Positions 1-7,806 of a DNA stretch of 26,783 nt are shown here, piece by piece. Location: contig WBXJ01000007.1 of NCBI GenBank assembly GCA_008933045.1, positions 1 to 26,783 of the forward strand. Direction: 5' to 3'. Position numbers and translations under genes: made by a program. The first letter of the stretch is position 1. The number at the start of each line of letters is the position of its first letter. The notes beneath the pieces were generated by a model that searched no databases, was not told the DNA's origin, and was given only the letters and a program-made list of their open reading frames with translations. This DNA comes from Verrucomicrobiota bacterium. Lineage in GTDB: Bacteria > Verrucomicrobiota > Verrucomicrobiia > Limisphaerales > SXQI01.

Positions 1-118
1 CGAATATTTGAGGGTTCAGGAGCGAGCCCAAAGCGATCGCGCCCATACCGGTGCCACACTGTTGAAGAAATCGACGACGTGTGCTGAATTGGATCTGATC
101 GATAGGTTGAGAAAACAT
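1..118 (-). CDS. DUF1501 domain protein, N-terminal fragment (cut by left window edge)
   Basis: Reading leftward from an ATG at 118, an open frame runs off the left edge after 39 complete codons. The peptide has a polar start, then the twin-arginine-like motif TRRRFLQQ at residues 13-20, then a glycine/alanine/leucine-rich stretch (CGTGMGAIALGSLLNP). This is the usual N-terminus of DUF1501 proteins, which belong to the alkaline phosphatase/sulfatase-like superfamily and are often exported by the Tat route. The start codon lies three bases after the TGA of the PSD1 cytochrome gene ending at 122, so the two genes are translationally close. The neighbouring PSD1 gene pair has the same order, PSD1 then DUF1501, which independently supports the call. 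The catalytic part is outside the window, so activity cannot be judged. The fragment is too short for routine ORF calling and easily missed. Confidence 0.8.
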   Translation of the reverse strand, partial: MFSQPIDQIQFSTRRRFLQQCGTGMGAIALGSLLNPQIF

Positions 119-121
119 AAA

Positions 122-3100
122 TCAGCCTTTGGTCAAAGTTTCATCCAGATTGAACAACACGTTCGCCACCATCATCCATGCCGCAAGTTTTCCAGTTTCA
201 AAACCTGCCGGTCGTTCGATGGAACCGACGTCGAGCAGGAGTTCTGCAGCCGTCAGATCCCTTTTAAAGCTTTTCATTTGTTGGTCTAAAAAAGCGAGCA
301 ACCGTCGGCGTTCGAGCGAGGTCGGCGATCGACCGAGACATTGGTGAAAGGCAAATTCCATTTGCGCCTCTGAGCTTTGCCCGCCTTCTCTTAAAACTCG
401 TTGCGCGAAAACACGTGCGGCTTCAAGCAAGGTGGGCTCGTTCAGGCCAGCCAAGGCTTGCAGGGGCGTGTTGGTTCGCGGACGTCTAGAAACGCAGACA
501 TCCCGACTTGGGGCATCGAAGGTTGCAAATGTCGGATAGGTACAAACGCGCCGCCAGAAGGTGTAGATGGCTCGGCGATAAAGGTCCGGCCCTTCACTCG
601 TAGGCCATTCGTCCATGCCAATTTCAGGGCGTAAAAACCCGATTTCTTTCCAAAGGTTTGGCAGTTGCACCGGATAAACACTCGGCCCTCCCAACTTAGG
701 ATTTAACAACCCACTGACCATCAGCGCGTGGTCCCTAATCATTTCAGCGTCCATGCGAAACCTAGAACCACGGGAAATAAGCCGGTTATAAAAATCTTTC
801 TCCAATCGAGTTTCGTCGGTCGCTGCGTCTTGTCGATAAGCGGCCGACATCACGATCAATTTTTGCATGGCTTTGACATCCCAACCAATTCGGATGAACT
901 CTGTGGCTAGCCAGTCGAGCAGTTCAGGGTGCGATGGCGCGTCCCCTTGTCGTCCAAAATCTTCACTGGTTTTTACAAGGCCCGTGCCAAAACACCGTTC
1001 CCAAAAACGATTGACGGTGACTCGTGCGGTCAAGGGATGATCCGGATCGACGAGCCACTTCGCAAGCGAAAGGCGATTTCTTGCCTGATTCGTTGCCAGA
1101 GGAAGCAATGCCGCAGGAACTCCGCCGGTAACTTCTTTGCCCTTGCTTAGAAAGTCTCCTCGGACATGTACGTAAGTTTGTCGGGGCTGTGTCTCGCTGC
1201 GTTCTTTCAACACGAGAGTCGAATACTTCTGTGCTGGCAAATCCTCCAGTCGCTGTTCGATCTGAAACTTTTGCCGTTCGAGATTCCGCAGAGTTGGGGA
1301 AACTTGACGGTAAAAGGTAGCTAGTTTTTCTGATTTTTCTTTCGTGCGGAGCGAAGGTGTTGTTGTGATGATTTGTCGAATATCGTCCGGCACCGGCCAA
1401 CGGACGATCGGATCCGTTTCTGTGGTTACCGATAGCCTGAACCGTCCAACGCAATGGCTATTCCCGTGGTAGTGATCGAACCTAAATGAGAGATGGTTTC
1501 CCTCCTTGAATTGGATCGGGTTTTTCAACTCTGCGATGAGGTGGTGGCGTTGCCCGAACTGAGGACCGATGGCCCACCCAGTTTTTGTGTTCCGATCCAC
1601 GGCATGCTCCGCACGGTAATAGGGCTGCTCCCAATCGGCTGTAGCGGATGAGAACACAACATTAGTATCTGCTGGCCAAGGCCCGGATTTCGGGATCGCA
1701 CTGAGGGAGAATTCATCCAAAATAAAATTGCCTGTTTTGTCCCAACGGCCAGGTCCGTTCTTGGGGAGGCTTGGATCAGGTAAAACCTCGAGCAACACGG
1801 CCGTGATAGCCATCAAATCAGTATTGGCATTCACTGTGATCGTGTCATAAATTGGATTCAGACCCGTGCCCAGTAGCGAACCATCTGGCAAATTGGTGTA
1901 GCTCGAGCCTCCGTTTGAGAACGCATTCGTCAGGTTGAGGACCTGCCAAATCTTCCCTTTGTTTGTGATGAGTGTTTCCCAAGCTCGCTGTTCAACAACG
2001 AGATTTTTCTCCGCGTGGGTGATTGCCTGTTTGGTCTCGTTCAGCCGTGTCTGAATGAATTTCTCAGTTTCGCCGAGATCCGGTTTTGGGACATCGACTG
2101 TGGGTGCTGCGTTGTAGTTGCCGCCGTCGGTGGTGTTATTAAAAAATGCAAAGAACTGATAATACTCATCCTGAGTGATGGGGTCGTATTTGTGTGTGTG
2201 GCATTCGGCACAATTGAGGGTCAGCCCCAGCCACGTGGCACTGACGGTGGCGACTCGATCTTTTACTGCCTTAACGCGATATTCCTCCTCGTCACCACCA
2301 CCTTCATCATTCAGTTTGGTGTTGCGATTAAAACCGGTGGCGATTTGTTGTTGGAGAGTGGGTTGAGGAAGGAGATCACCAGCCAACTGTTCAATCGTGA
2401 ACTGGTCGAAGGATTGGTTTCGGTTAAATGCGTTGATGACCCATTCTCGATAAGGCCAGATCGAACGTGCTAAATCGACTTGGTATCCGTTGGAGTCGGC
2501 ATAACGAGCAAGATCCAACCAACCACGAGCCATGTGCTCTCCGTAATGTGGAGATGCGAGTAAGCGATCGACGAAATGTTCATACGCGTCGGTGGATTGA
2601 TCCTTCACAAAGCCCTGAACCTGCTCCCAAGAAGGCGGCAATCCTGTGAGGTCAAGGCTCAACCTTCGTGCCAACGTCTGACGTGTTGCCTCATCCTGCG
2701 GTGCCAACGATTCACGCTCGAGTCGGGCAAGCACAAAGGAGTCAATGTCGTTACGTATCCAACTTTTGTTAGCAACGATTGGCACCTTAGGGCGCACAGG
2801 TTTTATGAAAGACCAATGTTTTCGAGGATCCAAGGTTGGCCAGATGGCGCCTTCTTGAATCCACTGTTTCAAAGCGGAAACTTCTTGCACCGTGAGGCGT
2901 GCTCCTTTGGGCGGCATCATCTCATCCGGATCAGAAGCCGTGACACGTTTGATTAACTCGCTGGCGTGGGGTTGTGCTGGAACCACTGCAGGCTGACCCG
3001 ATTTGCCTGATTCAAGTGCAGTTGCTCGAGAATCGAGGCGCAATTTTGCCTTCTGCTGATCCGGACCATGGCACTCATAACATCGTTTAATCAGCAGAGG

Positions 3101-3211
3101 CTCAATATCGCGTGCAAATTCTACAGCGATCCCTGTCTGAGTTACAAACACCCCTGCAAGAATGATGATGAGGCATTTCGTTGCACAAAACAGAGAAGTC
3201 GTTAAATGCAT
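122..3211 (-). CDS. PSD1 / planctomycete-type cytochrome c protein (DUF1549–DUF1553), copy B
   Basis: A secreted multi-domain c-type cytochrome-like protein of about 1029 residues, a normal length for the family. Counted from the ATG at 3211, a hydrophobic signal segment covers about residues 9-28. Next comes a planctomycete cytochrome c domain with the haem motif CYECH (C44, C47, H48). DUF1549 spans about 150-360 and carries a second CxxCH (CAECH, 334-338). An insertion at about 425-600 looks like a beta-sandwich sugar-binding module, and DUF1553 covers about 712-1015 (begins near ARNRLSLAKWLVDP). A longer frame starts at 3274, but it adds 21 charged residues before the signal peptide and overlaps the upstream DUF1501 gene by 38 bases, so 3211 is preferred. 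Neither start has a good ribosome binding site. The family is taken to act in the periplasm or at the surface with its DUF1501 partner. The electron partner and substrate are unknown. Confidence 0.92.
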   Translation of the reverse strand: MHLTTSLFCATKCLIIILAGVFVTQTGIAVEFARDIEPLLIKRCYECHGPDQQKAKLRLDSRATALESGKSGQPAVVPAQPHASELIKRVTASDPDEMMPPKGARLTVQEVSALKQWIQEGAIWPTLDPRKHWSFIKPVRPKVPIVANKSWIRNDIDSFVLARLERESLAPQDEATRQTLARRLSLDLTGLPPSWEQVQGFVKDQSTDAYEHFVDRLLASPHYGEHMARGWLDLARYADSNGYQVDLARSIWPYREWVINAFNRNQSFDQFTIEQLAGDLLPQPTLQQQIATGFNRNTKLNDEGGGDEEEYRVKAVKDRVATVSATWLGLTLNCAECHTHKYDPITQDEYYQFFAFFNNTTDGGNYNAAPTVDVPKPDLGETEKFIQTRLNETKQAITHAEKNLVVEQRAWETLITNKGKIWQVLNLTNAFSNGGSSYTNLPDGSLLGTGLNPIYDTITVNANTDLMAITAVLLEVLPDPSLPKNGPGRWDKTGNFILDEFSLSAIPKSGPWPADTNVVFSSATADWEQPYYRAEHAVDRNTKTGWAIGPQFGQRHHLIAELKNPIQFKEGNHLSFRFDHYHGNSHCVGRFRLSVTTETDPIVRWPVPDDIRQIITTTPSLRTKEKSEKLATFYRQVSPTLRNLERQKFQIEQRLEDLPAQKYSTLVLKERSETQPRQTYVHVRGDFLSKGKEVTGGVPAALLPLATNQARNRLSLAKWLVDPDHPLTARVTVNRFWERCFGTGLVKTSEDFGRQGDAPSHPELLDWLATEFIRIGWDVKAMQKLIVMSAAYRQDAATDETRLEKDFYNRLISRGSRFRMDAEMIRDHALMVSGLLNPKLGGPSVYPVQLPNLWKEIGFLRPEIGMDEWPTSEGPDLYRRAIYTFWRRVCTYPTFATFDAPSRDVCVSRRPRTNTPLQALAGLNEPTLLEAARVFAQRVLREGGQSSEAQMEFAFHQCLGRSPTSLERRRLLAFLDQQMKSFKRDLTAAELLLDVGSIERPAGFETGKLAAWMMVANVLFNLDETLTKG

Positions 3212-3236
3212 TGTGGGTTGGACAGTGTTTTTCAGT

Positions 3237-4685
3237 TTAAGCCAAAATCGTTTTAACGACCTCCCCTGCAACATCGGTAAGCCTAAAATTACGACCGTTA
3301 TGAAAGTAAGTTAATCGTTCATGGTCGAACCCCAGTAGGTGAAGGATCGTCGCGTGGAGATCGTTGACGCTGACTTTATCAACCACCGCTTTGTGGCCGA
3401 GTTCATCGGTGGCACCGTGATGAACCCCGCCTTTTACTCCTCCACCCGCCATCCAGTAAGTAAAGGCATGGGGATTATGATCCCGTCCGGGTTTACCACC
3501 CTTTTGAGAAATTGGAAGTCGGCCAAATTCGCCACCCCAGATCACCAACGTTTCGTTGAGCAATCCACGCTGTTCGAGATCGGCTAATAATCCAGCGATC
3601 GGTTGATCCGTTTCACTCGCGAAACCGCGATGGTTCCCGATAATATCCTCGTGCCCATCCCAACTGCGTTGGTTTTCCATTCCTCCCGAATAAATCTGAA
3701 CACAGCGCACGCCCCTTTCAACCATGCGACGTGCCGTGAGACATTGAGCCGCGAAATGGCGACAATGCTTTTGATCAATTCCGTAAAGATTTTTTATATG
3801 CTCCGGTTCCTGTTCAATATCGAAGGCTTCCGGTGCTGCCGTTTGCATGCGATAAGCCAGTTCAAAGCTTTGAATCCTAGCGTTGAGCTCGCTCTCAAGG
3901 GGTGAGTGGGCAACACCTTGGCGGTTCAGCTTGGCTAACAGGTCGAGTTGTGCACGCTGAGCAGATTCACCCATCCCGGCAGGTCTTCTCAAATTAGCGA
4001 TTGGGTCGCCTTTGGGTCGAAGCCAGGTACCTTGATAAACGCTAGGCAGAAAACCTGCACCCCAGTTGCTGGCTTGACCCTTCGGAAGGCCTCGATCCAG
4101 AGGGTCGCTCATCACGACAAATGCCGGGAGGTTTCGGCTCACGCTCCCCAATCCGTATGTAGCCCACGATCCGACGCAGGGAAACCCCATTCGTGTCGAG
4201 CCCGTGTTGATCATGAACAGGGCAGGGCTATGATTGTTAGACTCAGTGTGGCACGAGTGAATAAATGCCATTTTGTCTACTTGCTTCGCCATGTGCGGAA
4301 AAATATCGCTGACCCAAGTCCCACTCTTCCCGTGCTGCTGCCAACCGAACGGAGATTTCATCAGCGGCCCGACTGCTTCGGTAAAAAACCCCGTCTTCTT
4401 ATCGAATCCCTCCAGTTCCTTCCCATCGTATTTGCTGAGTGCAGGCTTGTAATCCCAAGTGTCCACTTGGCTCGGCCCACCGTTCATGAACAGCCAGATG
4501 ACCGATTTAGCCTGAACCGGAAAGTGTGGAGAACGAGGCGTCAGTGGATCAGGGTTCGCACCATTAACCGGGGGTAGGATGAGTCCCTCCTCCTGAAAAA
4601 GGTGAGCCAAGGCGAGCATCCCTGCGCCAGCACCGGCACGACACAACATTTGACGGCGATTGAGTAAACCAAGGTCAGTCAACAT
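3237..4685 (-). CDS. DUF1501 domain-containing exported protein, copy A
   Basis: A 482-residue protein of the DUF1501 family, structurally related to the alkaline phosphatase/sulfatase superfamily; no enzymatic reaction is firmly assigned. The N-terminus has NRRQML at residues 9-14 followed by an Ala/Gly/Leu-rich stretch, a plausible but not perfect Tat signal. Family landmarks are SVIWLFMNGGPSQVDTWD at 61-78, a GGEFGR motif at about 384-389, an RDHNPH stretch with His at about 403-406, and a C-terminal NDLHATILHLLG segment. The Asp and His residues in these segments resemble metal ligands of the superfamily, which is inference. Its start overlaps the end of the upstream PSD1 gene by 11 bases, a sign of translational coupling. 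It is followed by another PSD1 gene. No Shine–Dalgarno sequence is visible. Confidence 0.92.
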   Translation of the reverse strand: MLTDLGLLNRRQMLCRAGAGAGMLALAHLFQEEGLILPPVNGANPDPLTPRSPHFPVQAKSVIWLFMNGGPSQVDTWDYKPALSKYDGKELEGFDKKTGFFTEAVGPLMKSPFGWQQHGKSGTWVSDIFPHMAKQVDKMAFIHSCHTESNNHSPALFMINTGSTRMGFPCVGSWATYGLGSVSRNLPAFVVMSDPLDRGLPKGQASNWGAGFLPSVYQGTWLRPKGDPIANLRRPAGMGESAQRAQLDLLAKLNRQGVAHSPLESELNARIQSFELAYRMQTAAPEAFDIEQEPEHIKNLYGIDQKHCRHFAAQCLTARRMVERGVRCVQIYSGGMENQRSWDGHEDIIGNHRGFASETDQPIAGLLADLEQRGLLNETLVIWGGEFGRLPISQKGGKPGRDHNPHAFTYWMAGGGVKGGVHHGATDELGHKAVVDKVSVNDLHATILHLLGFDHERLTYFHNGRNFRLTDVAGEVVKTILA

Positions 4686-7600
4686 AAATGAATTCGTTAA
4701 GACTCAGGACAATTTGAGCAAAATCAGTAAACGCCATCCCTAAAGTATTCGTCTGTTGCTCAGCACTATACCGCGCCCTTTGGCTTTCAATAAATAGCAG
4801 AGAGTTTTTCAACTCTTGTTTTGCCGGAAGGCGGTTCAACGCCAATCTGTAAGCTGCTGCCACATTCTCGCTCAATGTCGCCGTGTGAGTTGGCGCGATT
4901 CTTTGTGTAAAGGCATGTGCCCAAGAGCGGACTTGATCACTATTCATTAGCAACAAAGCTTGAGGTGCAACGGTAGTTGTGGGTCGTGTGCCTTGGCTCA
5001 CCAGAGGTTCCGGTGCATCGAACGACTGCATAGCGGGAACTAAACTACTTCGCTTCACCGTAAAATAAATACTCCGACGTCGGCTCGATTCATCGAGTGT
5101 TCCGGGACCGAACATATTCGTGTCCATAACTCCAGAAACAAATAGCAGCGAATCGCGAATGGACTCGGCTTCGAGTCTCTGAGGAGTTCTTCGCGACAAC
5201 ATCGAATTCATTGGGTCTGCTTTTAGTCGAGCTGGCGTGAGTCGCGTACTTTGCTGATAAACCTCACTTGTCATCATGAGCTGATGCAACGGTTTCAACC
5301 TCCAACCTCCCCGAATCAGCTCTGAAGCCAACCAGTCTAACAACTCAGGGTGTGTGGGTTTGACTCCCTGTACCCCAAAGTCATTCGGTGTCGTCACTAA
5401 GCCCTGACCAAAATGGTGTTGCCACAAGCGATTCACAATGACACGGGCCATCAAATGGCCTGCACCGTGATCGGAGTCACTCATCCATTGGGCCAAGGCA
5501 CGGCGCCTGCCTGAATACTTAGCCCCGACTGGAGGTTGGAAGCTCCAGCGTTTCTCCTCATTAGAATCCTTTAACAAAACTTGTAAAAATCCTGCTGTTG
5601 CCACCCCTTTTTTAGCCTCCGTGCTCCCTCGATTCAAAAAATAAGTTTCAGGAAAGAAATCTGCACCCTGGGTATGCATTCGCAGCGGGGGAAATCCTTC
5701 GGCACAGACTAATACTTTCGTCAATTGAGGTCGCGGGGCATTCTTCGAGTAAACTTCAATTTTGTCGTGGAGCGCCTTCCAATGCGGTTCAGTATATTTC
5801 CACCAATTCTGAAGCAACTCCTTCTCCTCCGAACCTAATAAAGCTTTTTTTGAGGAGTGAAGTTTGGTGATCAGGTTGGCGATGGTATGAGGTAAAAGGT
5901 CCCCTTCAAAACTCGCTGCTTTCGAGGTGGTTACCGCTAAGCGTGGTCGCCCAATGTTGTGTCGTGTATTAAGGTTGAACTCCAGTTGAACAGAAATCTG
6001 ATGTTCGCCCTCGAATTGAATTGGTTCCTCAAATTCAAAAATCGCTGTGTGGTTCGTTCCAAATTTGGGATCGATTGCCCAACCCGTTTTCGGATTCTCA
6101 TCGAGGGCTCCATTGATCGAAAGTGTGGTCGTGTTTTGTTCGAAAGTAGCTCTCGCTTTGGTAAGCTTGATCTCATTCGTTTTTCCACCCGCCAGAGGGG
6201 AAGTAAAAACTCGAACGCGGGTGAGACCTATGTTTCCATTATCAGCCCGACCTGGACCGTTTTTTACCATGTTCGTATGGGTAAGAGCTTCTAGGCGGAG
6301 AGCCCTCAAACCGGACGTGCGAGTCGTTCCTTTGAACGTATAAACATCTGAATCTCCGTTGGTTCCTTCTGCTAAAAAGGACTCGTCCTCCAGCTTTTTA
6401 AAGGTGGCGCCCGCTTTGGAAAGAACTTGCTTCATGTCTAGAAATTCCCAGACCGGCTTCATCGGTAATGGTGCACCAGATTTGAGCCATAAATCGAATT
6501 TGGCTGGCAACTCAGATTCTTCATACGCCCTCAACGGTTTTTCCAACGCAGCCCGCTCCCGCTCGAAAGCGACCTTGGCCGTAGCAAAAGCATCCGGCCG
6601 CAAATCCAACTCGATGTCGCTTCGGACCGTGGTGGTAAAGGTCGAAAGCATTCGATAATAATCACTCGCGGGTATCGGATCGAACTTATGATCATGACAT
6701 CGAGCGCAGCCGACCGTTAGGCCCAGCATCGCGGTTCCAGTCGTGGCGAGCATATCATCCATTGCGTCGTAGCGAACTCGCTCGACTTCATTAGCGGTAA
6801 TTTGTGTGGGGAAGACACCCGCTCCAAGAAAACCGGTAGCCATCAGTGCGAGTGGATTCTCAGGCGCAAACTCATCGCCCGCCAATTGCCACTGCACAAA
6901 TTGATCGAAAGGCATATCGGAGTTGAGCGCTTTGATGACAAAGTCCCGAAAATGATAAGCATTCGGTCGGTCATAATCGTGCTCGAATCCAGAGCTTTCA
7001 GCGAAACGGGCGACATCCAACCAATGTCTCGCCCATCGTTCCCCATAATTCGGGCTACCTAAAAACTGGGTAACAACCGTGGACCACGCGTCGGCATTTG
7101 TATCACTTAAAAAGGCGTTAACCTCATCAGGAGTGGGTGGCAATCCACGGAGATCAAACGAAGCTCGCCGGATCAATGTCCGACGATCCGCGACCGGGTT
7201 GAGCGAGAGATTCTTTTTTTCAAGCTGAGCAACAATAAACCTGTCGATCGGGGTTCCACGACCTCTCAGGGCCTTTGTTGCAGGAGGAACTGACGGATGC
7301 AATGGTTTGAATGACCACCATTGGCGATCGGTGTCGGTAATAGTGCTTCGATCTTTTTTCGTGGTTGTTTTTTTCTCAATCAATGGCTTGTCGTACGGTG
7401 CCCCGTTATTGATCCACGCCGTGACCTGTGCGATTGCTTGACTGGAGAGCTTCTTGCCTTTCGCTGGCATCGCTGGCTCTTCCGTGTGAGTTATCAACTG
7501 ATAAAGTTTACTCACTTTGGCGTCGTAAAGTTGGACTGCCGCGCCCCCATCCCCGCCTTTGAGCAAGCCTTCGCGGGTCGTGAGGTCAAACCCACCTTTA

Positions 7601-7785
7601 GTCTTTTCGCCGCCGTGGCATTTGACACAGTGTTCCACCAGCAGTGGGCGAATATCCTTCTGAAAAATCTCCAACCCACGAACCAATCGCTCACCGTGGT
7701 CTGGAGGAATAAGAGGAGCCGACAACGCTTGGGGTATGATTAACCCCAACATCAACAGAAGGTTCAAAAAACGCTTGAGATTCAT
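4675..7785 (-). CDS. PSD1 / planctomycete-type cytochrome c protein (DUF1549–DUF1553), copy A
   Basis: A 1036-residue secreted protein. Residues 1-23 form a classical Sec signal peptide ending in ALSA. The planctomycete cytochrome c domain has the haem motif CVKCH (C53, C56, H57). DUF1549 spans about 175-385 and carries a second CxxCH (CARCH, 360-364) followed by DHKFDPI. A Gly/Pro-rich insert at about 480-620 contains NGPGR and TGWAI, also present in copy B, and is probably a beta-sandwich carbohydrate-binding-like module. DUF1553 runs from about 758 to 1020 with NRLWQHHFG and HPELLDWLA. The protein is clearly paralogous to copy B downstream. The gene follows the M16 protease by 21 bases and overlaps the DUF1501 gene by 11 bases, so all are probably one transcript. 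Haem attachment at CxxCH is predicted from the motif; the reaction catalysed is unknown. Confidence 0.93.
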   Translation of the reverse strand: MNLKRFLNLLLMLGLIIPQALSAPLIPPDHGERLVRGLEIFQKDIRPLLVEHCVKCHGGEKTKGGFDLTTREGLLKGGDGGAAVQLYDAKVSKLYQLITHTEEPAMPAKGKKLSSQAIAQVTAWINNGAPYDKPLIEKKTTTKKDRSTITDTDRQWWSFKPLHPSVPPATKALRGRGTPIDRFIVAQLEKKNLSLNPVADRRTLIRRASFDLRGLPPTPDEVNAFLSDTNADAWSTVVTQFLGSPNYGERWARHWLDVARFAESSGFEHDYDRPNAYHFRDFVIKALNSDMPFDQFVQWQLAGDEFAPENPLALMATGFLGAGVFPTQITANEVERVRYDAMDDMLATTGTAMLGLTVGCARCHDHKFDPIPASDYYRMLSTFTTTVRSDIELDLRPDAFATAKVAFERERAALEKPLRAYEESELPAKFDLWLKSGAPLPMKPVWEFLDMKQVLSKAGATFKKLEDESFLAEGTNGDSDVYTFKGTTRTSGLRALRLEALTHTNMVKNGPGRADNGNIGLTRVRVFTSPLAGGKTNEIKLTKARATFEQNTTTLSINGALDENPKTGWAIDPKFGTNHTAIFEFEEPIQFEGEHQISVQLEFNLNTRHNIGRPRLAVTTSKAASFEGDLLPHTIANLITKLHSSKKALLGSEEKELLQNWWKYTEPHWKALHDKIEVYSKNAPRPQLTKVLVCAEGFPPLRMHTQGADFFPETYFLNRGSTEAKKGVATAGFLQVLLKDSNEEKRWSFQPPVGAKYSGRRRALAQWMSDSDHGAGHLMARVIVNRLWQHHFGQGLVTTPNDFGVQGVKPTHPELLDWLASELIRGGWRLKPLHQLMMTSEVYQQSTRLTPARLKADPMNSMLSRRTPQRLEAESIRDSLLFVSGVMDTNMFGPGTLDESSRRRSIYFTVKRSSLVPAMQSFDAPEPLVSQGTRPTTTVAPQALLLMNSDQVRSWAHAFTQRIAPTHTATLSENVAAAYRLALNRLPAKQELKNSLLFIESQRARYSAEQQTNTLGMAFTDFAQIVLSLNEFIYVD

Positions 7786-7806
7786 GAAAGTTGCTCTTAA
7801 GCCGGT

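Noticed and set aside
8..289. 93-codon rightward ORF at the left edge
   Set aside because: It overlaps the leftward PSD1 stop and DUF1501 start, has no recognisable family, and is the shadow of two supported genes.
963..1454. 163-codon leftward ORF inside the PSD1-B gene
   Set aside because: Low-complexity Arg/Ser-rich translation in a different frame of a conserved DUF1553 region; a shadow.
3948..4577. 209-codon rightward ORF opposite DUF1501-A
   Set aside because: It lies wholly antisense to a strongly conserved coding region and shows no domain pattern.
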